Source: a virus. Taken from it: 39,714 nt of DNA. The notes beneath the pieces are model-generated. The model was given only the letters and a program-made list of their open reading frames with translations, made no database searches and was not told where the DNA came from. Below are positions 1-7,730 of the stretch, in pieces. Each line of letters opens with the position of its first letter. Position 1 is the first letter of the stretch. The stretch is taken from positions 1 to 39,714 of IMG/VR virus record IMGVR_UViG_3300030118_006568; one strand, given 5' to 3'. Made by a program: the position numbers and the translations under genes.

Positions 1-99
1 AGGGTTTAGCTATAATATATTGGATTTAGAAACGTATGGACGCACATTACTAACTAAAGATATTTCTAACAATTTAATATTTCAAGAAGAAAAGAACCC
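1..99. repeat. terminal direct repeat, copy 1
   Basis: These 99 bases are identical to 39616-39714. Both copies lie in the same reading frame of one methyltransferase gene, and joining them rebuilds an intact protein. This is best read as the overlap left when a circular or circularly permuted genome is assembled, not as a biological long terminal repeat. The unique length is 39,615 bp. Confidence 0.95.
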
Positions 100-280
100 G
101 AGACAATTTACTACTCGAGAATGCGCAAGATATCAAGGATTTCCAGAAACATTTAAGATACCAGATAATCTTGGGAAGGAAACCACGTACAAGCAATTTG
201 GCAACAGCGTAGCGGTACCAGTAGTTAACCGAATAGCAAAGCAAATGATGAAGGCACTCGAAAGGGTGCCTTTTTCATAA
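2..280 (+). CDS. DNA (cytosine-5) methyltransferase, C-terminal part
   Basis: This is the 3' part of the gene that begins at 38975; joining at the repeat gives 306 residues, close to HhaI-class enzymes (about 330). The segment carries motif IX (residues RECARYQGFP) and motif X (GNSVAVPVV), the end of a C5-cytosine methyltransferase that transfers a methyl group from S-adenosylmethionine to cytosine. It has no start of its own because the window opens inside the gene. The last codons form an intrinsic terminator. The sequence between motifs VIII and IX, which carries target recognition, is short, implying a short target. No partner restriction gene is adjacent, so protection of phage DNA against host restriction is the likely role. 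Confidence 0.95.
   Translation, partial: GFSYNILDLETYGRTLLTKDISNNLIFQEEKNPRQFTTRECARYQGFPETFKIPDNLGKETTYKQFGNSVAVPVVNRIAKQMMKALERVPFS
253..275 (+). terminator. intrinsic terminator inside the end of the methyltransferase gene
   Basis: GGCACTC pairs with GGGTGCC (one G-T pair) around a GAAA tetraloop and is followed by five T. It lies inside the last codons of the methyltransferase. With the terminator at 38924-38955 upstream, it makes the methyltransferase gene a self-contained cassette. Confidence 0.85.
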
Positions 281-294
281 GGAGATGTTTAGAA

Positions 295-348
295 ATGACG
301 TTAAAGGATCTCATTGACATCATCTACATCATTATTATTGGTGTGTGA
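295..348 (+). CDS. 17-residue hydrophobic peptide (MTLKDLIDIIYIIIIGV)
   Basis: A tiny reading frame follows a ribosome site (AAGGAG, 7-8 bases before ATG) and ends just before the Shine-Dalgarno of the phytase. The peptide has a short charged N-terminus and an Ile-rich tail able to insert into or lie on a membrane. It matches in length and pattern a second peptide directly after the phytase (1492-1545): both contain I-D-I-I, then I-I, then G before the last residue. No function is recognised. It could be a membrane-active peptide or a leader that couples translation into the phytase gene. Its reality rests on the ribosome site and on the matching second copy. Confidence 0.5.
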   Translation: MTLKDLIDIIYIIIIGV

Positions 349-363
349 AAGGAGGTGAATCGA

Positions 364-1461
364 ATGCGTGTGACAACAACTCTGTTAGCAATTGCGCTAC
401 TTTTATGTACCACTGCTTTTGCTACGCCCATGCCACAAAAGACCTTTCCTGTTACCGCAGATATAGAAACTACACCCGTACACAATTCAGGCGATGCGGC
501 GGATGATCCTGCTATCTGGGTTCATCCAACGGATGTAACTAAGAGCAGAATCCTAGGGAGCGATAAGCAAGAGGGAATTGAGGTATATGACCTTGATGGG
601 AACCGAACAGTGAGCTATGACTTTGGGAAAATAAACAACATTGATCTTCGCTATGGCTTCCCTCTCGGAGGAAAGCGTGTGGACATTGTCGGCGGATCTA
701 ATAGAACTAGTTGGGAAATATCCCTCTATACAATAGAGGAAGGCCGCTTGCGTAATGTGAATGGCGCACCCATAAAACCCAAAATGCCCAAAATGTACGG
801 GTTTTCAATGTACCATAGCCAGCGCACAGACAAATATTACGCCCTGATCGCTGGTAAAGGCGGAGAGTTTGAACAGTATGAACTCTATGACAATGGACAA
901 GGGAAGATCGACGGGAAACTGGTTCGCTCGATGAAGTTCTCTTCGATGACAGAAGGGATAGTAGCAGATGATGAATATGGGTTCATCTATGTAGCAGAAG
1001 AACGAGGAAGCGTGTGGAAGTTTAATGCTGAACCAGGTGACGATACACTCACTAAGATTGGTACAGCTTGGGACGGAATGCTTACACCAGATATTGAGGG
1101 CATGACAATATACTATACGTCAGATGGTGGCGGATATCTCATCATCTCCAGCCAAGGGAATAGCACCTATGCAGTATATGACCGTGTAACCAATAAATAT
1201 ATTAATAGCTTTGAAATCAATAAAGGCATAGTGGATGGTACCTTTGATACTGATGGTATTGATGTGGTGAGCTTCGGCCTAGGGGATAAATGGCCTAATG
1301 GCTTCTTTGTTGCCCAAGATGGAGTCAACACAGACAAGCGATTCCCTTTCTTATTCAATCAGAACTTCAAAGTAGTGTCATGGGAGAAGATAGCAAAAGC
1401 CCTAAACTTGAAAATAGATAATAGCGTTAACCCACGTCATCTCCAGAAAAGAGGCGAGTAG
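364..1461 (+). CDS. secreted beta-propeller phytase (3-phytase)
   Basis: Beta-propeller phytases are calcium-dependent enzymes that remove phosphate from phytate outside the cell. The 365-residue protein has the family length and its landmark motifs: DAADDPAIW (44-52), NNIDLRY (91-97), EG followed by ADDEYG (177-186), the acidic VAEE stretch (near 190-193), DIEG (213-216), SSQGNSTYA (232-240), DGTFDTDGID (261-270) and FVAQDG (285-290). These hold the acidic calcium-binding and substrate-site residues of the family, and none is obviously missing. Residues 1-20 form a signal peptide with a likely cut after AFA. ATG 364 is preferred because AAAGGAGGTG lies six bases upstream; the GTG at 355 is inside that site. 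The gene follows a terminator and has no head or tail role, so it is a moron. It probably lets lysogens release phosphate from phytate. Confidence 0.93.
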   Translation: MRVTTTLLAIALLLCTTAFATPMPQKTFPVTADIETTPVHNSGDAADDPAIWVHPTDVTKSRILGSDKQEGIEVYDLDGNRTVSYDFGKINNIDLRYGFPLGGKRVDIVGGSNRTSWEISLYTIEEGRLRNVNGAPIKPKMPKMYGFSMYHSQRTDKYYALIAGKGGEFEQYELYDNGQGKIDGKLVRSMKFSSMTEGIVADDEYGFIYVAEERGSVWKFNAEPGDDTLTKIGTAWDGMLTPDIEGMTIYYTSDGGGYLIISSQGNSTYAVYDRVTNKYINSFEINKGIVDGTFDTDGIDVVSFGLGDKWPNGFFVAQDGVNTDKRFPFLFNQNFKVVSWEKIAKALNLKIDNSVNPRHLQKRGE

Positions 1462-1491
1462 CTTCCTCTCTTATGAGAGGGGGTGAGCAGA

Positions 1492-1545
1492 ATGGACTTC
1501 TTACAACCTATCATTGATATAATCCGCGGAATCATCGGATTGTAG
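1492..1545 (+). CDS. 17-residue amphipathic peptide (MDFLQPIIDIIRGIIGL)
   Basis: This tiny frame has a GAGAGGGGGTGA ribosome site before its ATG. The peptide would form an amphipathic helix with one Arg and two Asp on an Ile/Leu-rich background, like short membrane-active peptides. It is exactly as long as the peptide before the phytase and shares the I-D-I-I and I-I-G pattern, so the phytase gene sits between two similar micro-peptides. A weak five-base-pair hairpin (1551-1565) follows without a T-run. No known family is recognised. Confidence 0.5.
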   Translation: MDFLQPIIDIIRGIIGL

Positions 1546-1584
1546 TCGAGGCCCCTTAACGGGGCTACATAAGGAGATGATCAT

Positions 1585-1797
1585 ATGGACTTCATTAATA
1601 CTATTAATTGGGAAAATGTGTTGTATGCGATATTCACACTTTTGGCGGCAAGTGGTGTTACATTCAGTTGGCTCAAGAAGATGTGCCAGAAGATTGAATC
1701 TACTAATCTACGTGTGGAAGAGCACAGGGACGAGATACGCGAGATTGTGGATGAGATGAGGAAGCTGATCGAAAACAACAAGGGGGCGAAGCCATGA
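1585..1797 (+). CDS. small membrane protein with coiled coil, holin-like (BhlA/XhlA-type topology)
   Basis: The 70-residue product has one membrane segment (about residues 12-30, VLYAIFTLLAASGVTFSWL), a short basic stretch (KK) and a charged helical tail rich in E, R, D and K. This is the layout of BhlA/UviB- and XhlA-type phage membrane proteins that help lysis. AAGGAGATGATC precedes the ATG. Its stop overlaps the next start (ATGA). It is not next to the endolysin at 18192, which is unusual for a holin, but no better holin candidate is seen near the endolysin. Role inferred from topology only. Confidence 0.6.
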   Translation: MDFINTINWENVLYAIFTLLAASGVTFSWLKKMCQKIESTNLRVEEHRDEIREIVDEMRKLIENNKGAKP

Positions 1798-1949
1798 CAC
1801 GCGTTAGATTTCTGCAACCGTTCGTGTATGCCGGCGCGACAATGACGGATTCTTATAGCTTTAACGCTAGCCCGAACTTGGAGGGCTATCTAGACGATGA
1901 GGTAGCGGCGGACCTAATAAATGAGGGGTTAGCAGAAGCGGTTGTTTAA
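1794..1949 (+). CDS. small conserved-type phage head-region protein
   Basis: The 51-residue protein starts at an ATGA overlap with the preceding gene and ends 30 bases before the portal start. Its layout (V-R-F near the N-terminus, a D-E-V-A-A-D-L-I-N-E-G-L-A motif near the C-terminus) resembles the small proteins often found beside portal and capsid genes in Gram-positive siphophages. A second protein of the same general form is at 6049-6249. Function is unknown. Confidence 0.6.
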   Translation: MTRVRFLQPFVYAGATMTDSYSFNASPNLEGYLDDEVAADLINEGLAEAVV

Positions 1950-1979
1950 CGACCACACACTCTACACAGGAGGTGAAAC

Positions 1980-3257
1980 ATGCTACAGAAGTTGAAGAAG
2001 ATGCTCAATATACAAGAGAAAAAACAATATGGTGCATACTCCCTCCTGAATGGGCCATGGAGTGTGTGGGGTTGGGATTCACAAGTAACAGGATGGAAGT
2101 ATGATCGATACGCATGGTTGGGCTACATGATGAACCCTATTGCGTATCGAGCGGTGAATATTATCGCTGATGCAGTAGCTGGAATACCATGGAAATTATA
2201 CCGTAAGATGGCAGATAATCGGGATGTAGAGATTGAGCAAGCTCCTGTACTAGATCTCCTCAAGCGACCTAACCCATCCATGGGTGAAAAGGACTTCTTT
2301 GCACAGTTCGTACAGTACTTACAATTAAGCGGAAACACATATGTTCGCAGTGCAGGGCCAAGCTCCGGGATGAATCCGAAGGAGCTTTATTTTTTACGAC
2401 CAGATCGCATTGAGATAAAAAGCGGTGATTGTGGTCTGGGGGGTATATGCCCCGACGAGTTCGACGGATTGATATATGAATACACGTGTGGGAATGCCAA
2501 GGAGCGTATCGACCTAAGATACTTCCATCACACGCGGTTGTGGAATCCACTGTGCGATCTATATGGCCTGTCACCATTGCAACCAGCTAGCTCTAGCATT
2601 GACCAACTAAACGAGGCCCTACAGTGGAATGTATCGCTACTTAAGAATTCTGCCTCCCCATCGGGCGTGCTCTCTAGCGATGGTAACCTATCGGATGAAC
2701 AAATTGCTAGATTGAAAGAGCAAATGGCATTGAAACATCAAGGGGTGTGGAACAGTGGTAAGCCACTCTTGCTTGAAGGCGGATTGAAATTTGACCAAAT
2801 GGGCATGAGCCCTAAAGACATGGACTGGATTAAAGGAACACAATTGGCCACCAAGAACATTTGTTTGACACTAGGAATTGACCCTAGTCTAATGGGAGAT
2901 AGCGATCACAAGACGTATTCTACATTCCGAGATGCTGAACGTTCGTTCTATATAAATACGGTTATTCCACTTCTCGAGAAGATAAGAGATGACTTCTTAA
3001 ATAGATGGCTATTACCAAGGTTCAACATGGGCGATAACGTATACTTCGAATTCGATATCGCAGCCATAGAAGTTCTTTCGGACTCAAGGACTGAGGTTTT
3101 TGAAAGAATGATATCGGGGGTAGCGGCAGGCATTATAACGGTGAATGAAGCTCGCGAGGAATTGGGTTACAGCGAGCTAAATAATCCGGAGGACGATACA
3201 ACACGCGATGACACAGAGGAATATATAGACATTGAAGAGCGTCCTGACGAAGGATGA
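1980..3257 (+). CDS. phage portal protein (HK97 family)
   Basis: Portal proteins form the dodecameric ring at the capsid vertex through which DNA enters and leaves. The 425-residue length and features are those of the HK97 portal family: N-terminal region with NPIAYRAVNIIADAVAGIPW, the core RYFHHTRLWNPLCDLYGLSPLQPA, a stem/crown region around residues 290-360 and an acidic C-terminal tail. A consensus AGGAGGTGA precedes ATG 1980. TerL lies about 5 kb upstream on the circle at 35447, not directly before the portal as is usual, because the small-gene cassette, methyltransferase and phytase island have been inserted between them. Confidence 0.95.
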   Translation: MLQKLKKMLNIQEKKQYGAYSLLNGPWSVWGWDSQVTGWKYDRYAWLGYMMNPIAYRAVNIIADAVAGIPWKLYRKMADNRDVEIEQAPVLDLLKRPNPSMGEKDFFAQFVQYLQLSGNTYVRSAGPSSGMNPKELYFLRPDRIEIKSGDCGLGGICPDEFDGLIYEYTCGNAKERIDLRYFHHTRLWNPLCDLYGLSPLQPASSSIDQLNEALQWNVSLLKNSASPSGVLSSDGNLSDEQIARLKEQMALKHQGVWNSGKPLLLEGGLKFDQMGMSPKDMDWIKGTQLATKNICLTLGIDPSLMGDSDHKTYSTFRDAERSFYINTVIPLLEKIRDDFLNRWLLPRFNMGDNVYFEFDIAAIEVLSDSRTEVFERMISGVAAGIITVNEAREELGYSELNNPEDDTTRDDTEEYIDIEERPDEG

Positions 3258-3282
3258 TTTTTTATTTTAAGGGGGCAAAAAG

Positions 3283-3627
3283 ATGGCAAATGTACCAATT
3301 TATTTAAATCAAGGTGGAACTGTCCTTACAATTGGCGAGGGCGGAAGTATTGATACCTCCGCAACCTCCGCAGATGTTGCAACAGGCAAAACGCTAGTGG
3401 GATCAAAAATGTTTATCTCTTCTGTGCAAACTGGAGACGGCATGGCGCAGAACGTAGCGCATTTTCTGGGCGTAACACCTTCAGCATATGTGATTATTCC
3501 CCAAGTTGTGCCGATGGGAGCCGGCGGAGAATTCAGCGCAGTTGTGGACGCGATGAACACGGATGAAACGAATATCGTGTGCACTGTTACAGATCAAGTG
3601 GACTATCAAGTCGTGGCGTGGGCGTGA
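3283..3627 (+). CDS. putative head fibre or decoration protein
   Basis: The 114-residue protein begins with a repeat-like stretch (G-G-T-V-L-T-I-G-E-G-G-S-I) resembling the N-terminal head-binding segment of phage head fibre proteins, followed by a small beta-rich domain with few charges. It lies between portal and prohead protease, where some phages carry a head accessory protein. Its stop is coupled to the protease start (TGATG). The AAGGGGG ribosome site is strong, suggesting a structural protein made in quantity. The name is an inference from pattern and position. Confidence 0.5.
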   Translation: MANVPIYLNQGGTVLTIGEGGSIDTSATSADVATGKTLVGSKMFISSVQTGDGMAQNVAHFLGVTPSAYVIIPQVVPMGAGGEFSAVVDAMNTDETNIVCTVTDQVDYQVVAWA

Positions 3628-4358
3628 TGAATATGGAAACTAAAGATTTCAAAGTAGAGTTTAAAGACTTCGACGACAGAACAGGCGAATTCGAAGCGTA
3701 TATTTCTACTAAAAGTATTGACTCTCACAATGATAGAGTATTGCCCACTGCATTTAATCGCAGTGTTTCCCACAACAAAGGAGTTTTCCCAATATTATGG
3801 ATGCATGACGTTAGCAAGCCTGTGGGCGCGAGTACAAAGCTATCTATAGAGAAGGATGGCGTGCGTGCGTTCGGAAAGGTCAATCTGGATATAGAACTCG
3901 GGCGAGAAATATACAGCGGTATGAAATTTGACCCACCCTACATTGATCGCACTAGTATCGGGTTCCAGTCTCTAGATGACGAATATGACAGGAAGACGAA
4001 TATCCGCACCATTAAAGAACTAAAGCTGATGGAATTTAGTCTCATAACTCGTAACTTCGCATCCAATTCCGAAGCAACAGTACAATCAGTGAAATCTGAT
4101 TCACCCATATACAAACGAATAGAAGATCTTGAGAAGAGGTTCGGGGATAATCCCGAGCTTCTTTTTATGTTGGAGCAAAGACTTCATGAACTAGAACAAC
4201 GCATGGCTGGCTCGCAGATTAGCACCCAGCCAACAGAGTGCTCGTCTGATGACACCACTCAACCCGAATCAACTGAGTTACGAGATGAAATGAAATCTGA
4301 TCCTGTGCTAATGGGTGTACTCGATGACTTTAAAAAATATCTGAGGGGTGACAAGTGA
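3627..4358 (+). CDS. prohead maturation protease (HK97 U35 type)
   Basis: The 243-residue protein cleaves scaffold domains during capsid maturation. The N-terminal 130 residues contain the family pattern: I-D-S-H-N-D-R-V (about 30-37), the catalytic-His region PILWMHD (about 55-61) and the catalytic-Ser region DRTSIGFQS (about 107-115). The C-terminal 90 residues are charged and helical, as expected for a fused scaffold-like tail. The start at 3627 overlaps the preceding stop; the frame opens at 3579, but the earlier codons lie in the upstream gene and lack a ribosome site. The capsid gene follows with a TGATG overlap. Confidence 0.9.
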   Translation: MNMETKDFKVEFKDFDDRTGEFEAYISTKSIDSHNDRVLPTAFNRSVSHNKGVFPILWMHDVSKPVGASTKLSIEKDGVRAFGKVNLDIELGREIYSGMKFDPPYIDRTSIGFQSLDDEYDRKTNIRTIKELKLMEFSLITRNFASNSEATVQSVKSDSPIYKRIEDLEKRFGDNPELLFMLEQRLHELEQRMAGSQISTQPTECSSDDTTQPESTELRDEMKSDPVLMGVLDDFKKYLRGDK

Positions 4359-5599
4359 TGTCATTGATTGAACAAAAGACACTAGCTGAAGAGTTACAAA
4401 GTGTGTTTGAACAATTTAAAGAAACGAATGAACAGAAGAGTGTGGAGATTAATAAGCTTGGTGAAGAAACAAAAGAAACGCGTAATAAGATGGAGAAAAT
4501 GAGTGACCGGATGGATGAAATCGAAACAAAATTGAGCCGTCCTCAGTTACAAGCTACAGATACTCGAGATGTTCAAAACGAGTACACAAAAGCATTCGTA
4601 GATTGGTTTAAAAAAGGTGACGAAAGAATAAAAGGTATGGACACCAAGGCTACATTCCCGAACATGAACGAAACTATCGATCCACAGGGGGGGTATCTAG
4701 TTCCGCCAGAGTGGTATCAGAGTGTAGTAGATTCATTGGTCCAGTGGTCTCCTGTGCGCCGTTACGCTACTGTGTTGCGCATGAATCGCAAAGAGTTACG
4801 CATCCCTGTTCAACAGCAAGCACAGAATCTACAGACAGGAACACCAGCATCTGGACTATTCCGGACAAGTTGGGGGAGCGAATTTGGCCCTATTACGCAA
4901 ACGGACACGGGACTGTTAGGGCAGAAAACACTCGTAGCATGTGACTTAAATGCTTTCCCATTTGCTACTAATGACATGATCGATGATAGCGCATATGGAT
5001 CTATTGAAGCGTATATCCAAGAAAATATAGCCAAGTCGATTGCTTACGCAGAGGGCAGAAGCTTCGTTGTGGGAGACGGCATATTAGAGCCAACAGGGCT
5101 TTTAAACCCAACTGTTACAGGGAGCTATTCTTCGGTAACAGCAACAGGAGTCGCCAACACCATAGGTACAACTGGAGATGTATTAATTGATGCATTCTAC
5201 ACACTTCCAGATTTCTATGCGCGCAACGGAACATGGTTCATGAACCGTCAAACGATTAGAATTGTACGCGAATGGGTTGATGGACAAGGGCAGTATCTAT
5301 GGACTCCAACCTTTGGCAATACATTAAGCACCGAAGCACCAGGCGCAATCCTCGGACGTCCCTACCAAGAGCTTATTGATATGCCTGCTCCTAATAACGC
5401 TGGAGTCTATGAAAATGGATCTATTCCTATTCTCTTCGGTGACATGAGATCGGCATATTACATTGGTGACCGTTTAGGCATGACAATGCTACGTGACCCT
5501 TACACCAACAAGCCGTACGTAAGCTATTGGACTCGCAGTCGTGTAGCTGGAAACGTAATTCTTCCAGAGGCACTAGTTAAAATCGAGTTGGCATCTTAA
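4358..5599 (+). CDS. major capsid protein (HK97 fold)
   Basis: The 413-residue protein has an N-terminal charged coiled coil (about residues 5-65) typical of the HK97 delta/scaffold domain removed by the protease, then the shell domain with motifs such as GGYLVPPEW, S-P-V-R-R-Y-A and GRPYQELIDMP followed by an acidic patch and the P-domain end ILPEALVKIELAS. The start is ATG 4358 in a TGATG overlap with the protease; GTG 4355 is possible. The GAGGGGTGA ribosome site is strong. Order portal, fibre, protease, capsid is the standard head module. Confidence 0.95.
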   Translation: MSLIEQKTLAEELQSVFEQFKETNEQKSVEINKLGEETKETRNKMEKMSDRMDEIETKLSRPQLQATDTRDVQNEYTKAFVDWFKKGDERIKGMDTKATFPNMNETIDPQGGYLVPPEWYQSVVDSLVQWSPVRRYATVLRMNRKELRIPVQQQAQNLQTGTPASGLFRTSWGSEFGPITQTDTGLLGQKTLVACDLNAFPFATNDMIDDSAYGSIEAYIQENIAKSIAYAEGRSFVVGDGILEPTGLLNPTVTGSYSSVTATGVANTIGTTGDVLIDAFYTLPDFYARNGTWFMNRQTIRIVREWVDGQGQYLWTPTFGNTLSTEAPGAILGRPYQELIDMPAPNNAGVYENGSIPILFGDMRSAYYIGDRLGMTMLRDPYTNKPYVSYWTRSRVAGNVILPEALVKIELAS

Positions 5600-5616
5600 T
5601 AGAGGAGGAAAATCAA

Positions 5617-6036
5617 ATGGCAAAAATGGATATGTACAATAATATTGCTCCACTTCTTCAAATCCCGCCTCTCGCGTATTCGGCTACAGAAACACCAGCA
5701 ACTGGGGCGGACTTACAAGGATACGAGTCTTGTACGTTTATAATCACCACAGCGGACATAACGAGCGGTACTTGGACGGTTACATTCGAGGAATCGGATG
5801 AAGAATCTGCAAATTTTACCGAAATTGATGCAGCCGATCTATTGGGAAGTGCGCCTGGTCCCTTTACAAATTCTGGTGCTTTTGATGAAAAAATTTACAA
5901 AGTAGGATATATCGGAACAAAACGTTATGTGCGTTGCGTGGTGACCGAAACCGCCATGGGCACGGCTAATTTTAGCGTCATTGTAGAACGTGGAAATCCG
6001 CATAGTGCGCCTACACCAACCGACTTGAATGCGTAG
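5617..6036 (+). CDS. conserved phage structural protein, probable head decoration
   Basis: The 139-residue protein contains a pattern seen in phage proteins located right after the capsid: an N-terminal D-M-Y-N-N-I, a beta-rich body with L-Q-G-Y-E-S, F-E-E-S-D-E-E and then V-G-Y-I-G-T-K-R-Y-V-R, ending in P-H-S-A-P. It resembles hypothetical proteins found between capsid and connector genes. An AGAGGAGGAAAA ribosome site suggests strong expression. A capsid-surface or accessory role is inferred from position. Confidence 0.55.
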   Translation: MAKMDMYNNIAPLLQIPPLAYSATETPATGADLQGYESCTFIITTADITSGTWTVTFEESDEESANFTEIDAADLLGSAPGPFTNSGAFDEKIYKVGYIGTKRYVRCVVTETAMGTANFSVIVERGNPHSAPTPTDLNA

Positions 6037-6048
6037 GAGTGATACATT

Positions 6049-6249
6049 GTGAAACGAGTACGCATGATTCGTACTAAGCATATGCAGCGCGGAAGCCAAA
6101 GATATCGATACGACGAGGGGAAGGTATTTTATCTTCCCCTTAATGTTGCAAAAATGTTTATCCAAGAAGGATCAGCGATGGAAGATAAGTCTGTGGACGC
6201 GCCATCCGAAACAAAAGCAAAGCCCAAGCGTAAGAAAAAAGCCATTTGA
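6049..6249 (+). CDS. small basic head-region protein
   Basis: The 66-residue product starts at GTG 6049 with AGGAGTGA upstream. It has the form of small proteins common beside capsid genes (V-R-M-I, then a G-x-V-F-Y-L-P-L-N-V-A-K-M-F-I-Q-E-G-S-A body) and a very basic C-terminal tail, KPKRKKK, that could contact DNA. The 51-residue protein at 1794 has a similar body without the basic tail. Function is unknown. Confidence 0.6.
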   Translation: MKRVRMIRTKHMQRGSQRYRYDEGKVFYLPLNVAKMFIQEGSAMEDKSVDAPSETKAKPKRKKKAI

Positions 6250-6263
6250 GGAGGTGAGGGGGT

Positions 6264-6881
6264 ATGTCGTGGCGACTCATCGTACCGCCAACAGTAACGC
6301 CCGTGAGCGTGTCAGAGGCAAAAGAACACGAGCGAATATCTATCAATGATGCAGCCGAGGACTTACTAATACAACAACAACTATTCGCTGCTACTCGATT
6401 TGCAGAAGAGTTTACACGTCGCGCTTTCGTTACCCAGACCTGGGAGCTACGTACTACAAAAATCGCGCAAATTATGGAAATTCCACGGCCCCCACTTCTT
6501 GAGATTATTCCAAATAGTACCGACGCATCAAGCATGGTGTTCACTAACATGAATGATGTAACTACTGCTATCGACGACGATACCTGGTTTCAAGACAATG
6601 TGGATGAGCCCGGTCGTCTAATATTCAAGTCCAGTTTAGCATTCCCATATCCTTGGGCCACATGGGGGTGGGGATGCATTCCGTATGGGTACATGACGCT
6701 GAAGTTTCGCGCAGGATATGGTGTCGACGGGGATACGAGTGTGGAAAATATCCCTTGGGAAATTAAAGAGGCTATCCTGCAAATATTCGGCTTCTTGTAC
6801 CAGAACCGCGAAGGCCAGCCTATCCCGTGCGGAAGCGTTGCGCATACGTTACTCCAGCCGTTTAAGGTGGAATATTTATGA
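6264..6881 (+). CDS. head-tail connector protein (gp6-like)
   Basis: The 205-residue protein begins P-P-T-V-T-P-V-S-V-S-E-A-K-E-H, then an alpha-helical part with F-A-E-E-F-T-R-R-A-F, a middle beta region and a C-terminal helix ending near F-L-Y-Q-N-R-E-G. This is the layout of the HK97 gp6 / SPP1 gp15 adaptor family that docks under the portal. GAGGAGGTGAGGGGG precedes ATG 6264. The next gene starts in an ATGA overlap. Position in the connector cluster supports the call. Confidence 0.8.
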   Translation: MSWRLIVPPTVTPVSVSEAKEHERISINDAAEDLLIQQQLFAATRFAEEFTRRAFVTQTWELRTTKIAQIMEIPRPPLLEIIPNSTDASSMVFTNMNDVTTAIDDDTWFQDNVDEPGRLIFKSSLAFPYPWATWGWGCIPYGYMTLKFRAGYGVDGDTSVENIPWEIKEAILQIFGFLYQNREGQPIPCGSVAHTLLQPFKVEYL

Positions 6882-7300
6882 GCTGTGGATTCGGTGCAGG
6901 TTGTGGAAAGGGAAACTATAAGCCGTCTGTATTTCCGGCGATTGACGCGGGCTCCTTTCGCCAAAAGGTAGAGATACAGACGCCATTTCTTCTCGAGGAT
7001 AACCAGGGTGGAGGATTGTATCAATGGTCTACTATTGCCACAGCATGGGCACGTATTGAAACGATTGATAGTGGTTCCTACGGGTCGTTGGTTAACCGCG
7101 AAAATTGGGAAGAAGGCCAGTTACGGGCACGTAATAGTTATAGAATCACACTGCGCTATGGCCCTACAATCACTACAGATATGCGCATCATCTATAATGG
7201 AAGAGATTTAGAGATACAGTCAGTAGTAAATGTAGACGAGTTAAATTGGGTGATTACGTTATTTTGTCAGGAGATGGGAAACGGTGAACCTCAAAATTAA
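6878..7300 (+). CDS. head-tail joining / head closure protein (PF05521 type)
   Basis: The 140-residue protein has a short Gly/Cys-rich N-terminus (CGFGAGCGKG) followed by a compact beta-rich domain: F-R-Q-K-V-E-I-Q, W-A-R-I-E-T-I, then Y-R-I-T-L-R-Y and M-R-I-I-Y-N-G-R-D-L-E-I-Q-S-V. This pattern is typical of SPP1 gp16-like head closure proteins that seal the portal channel after packaging. It overlaps its neighbours on both sides, as expected in a tight morphogenesis operon. The Cys-rich tip before the conserved domain is unusual. Confidence 0.8.
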   Translation: MSCGFGAGCGKGNYKPSVFPAIDAGSFRQKVEIQTPFLLEDNQGGGLYQWSTIATAWARIETIDSGSYGSLVNRENWEEGQLRARNSYRITLRYGPTITTDMRIIYNGRDLEIQSVVNVDELNWVITLFCQEMGNGEPQN

Positions 7301-7730
7301 AGTTCTTGGAGTAAACCAAGCCATCAATAATATTGAGAACTACATGAAGCGTAAGCACGCTAGTCTATTAGGTGCGGTCGCTGAATCGTCGGCTTCTATA
7401 AAATCAGAAGCTAGGAGTCTAACACCTGTGGATTTAGGAGATCTTCGTGACAGTATCAACTATACAGTTAAAGATCGCAAGAATGTAATTGAGGGCGACA
7501 TCTTAGCAGATTCTTCTTACGCTGCCTATGTTGAATTCCCCACTAGGCCTCACTGGGCTCCGCGAGAGGCGTTGCAAGGATGGGCTGACCGTCATGGCAT
7601 TCCAGTATATGCCGTACAACGAGCCATCGCTGAAAAAGGAACACTTGGTAAGCCGTATATGGCTCCAGCAGCTGCTCGTGAGAAGCCCAAATTTATCCGC
7701 GCGGTTAGAAGGGCTATGAGTAGCCCATGA
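7284..7730 (+). CDS. HK97 gp10-like neck / tail completion protein
   Basis: The 148-residue basic protein matches the HK97-gp10 family pattern: an N-terminal helix, then T-P-V-D-L-G-D-L-R-D-S-I, A-A-Y-V-E-F, and a C-terminal K-P-Y-M-A-P-A. These proteins lie between head closure and tail terminator and help join head and tail. The start is GTG 7284 with AGGAGA about eight bases upstream, overlapping the preceding gene by 17 bases. The C-terminus overlaps the next start by four bases. Confidence 0.85.
   Translation: MNLKIKVLGVNQAINNIENYMKRKHASLLGAVAESSASIKSEARSLTPVDLGDLRDSINYTVKDRKNVIEGDILADSSYAAYVEFPTRPHWAPREALQGWADRHGIPVYAVQRAIAEKGTLGKPYMAPAAAREKPKFIRAVRRAMSSP

Noticed and set aside
1551-1565. 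GCCCC/GGGGC hairpin as a terminator
   Set aside because: The stem has only five pairs and no T-run follows, so it is not called as a terminator.
6590-7024. 144-codon minus-strand frame over the connector genes
   Set aside because: Shadow of two well-supported overlapping connector genes on the plus strand.
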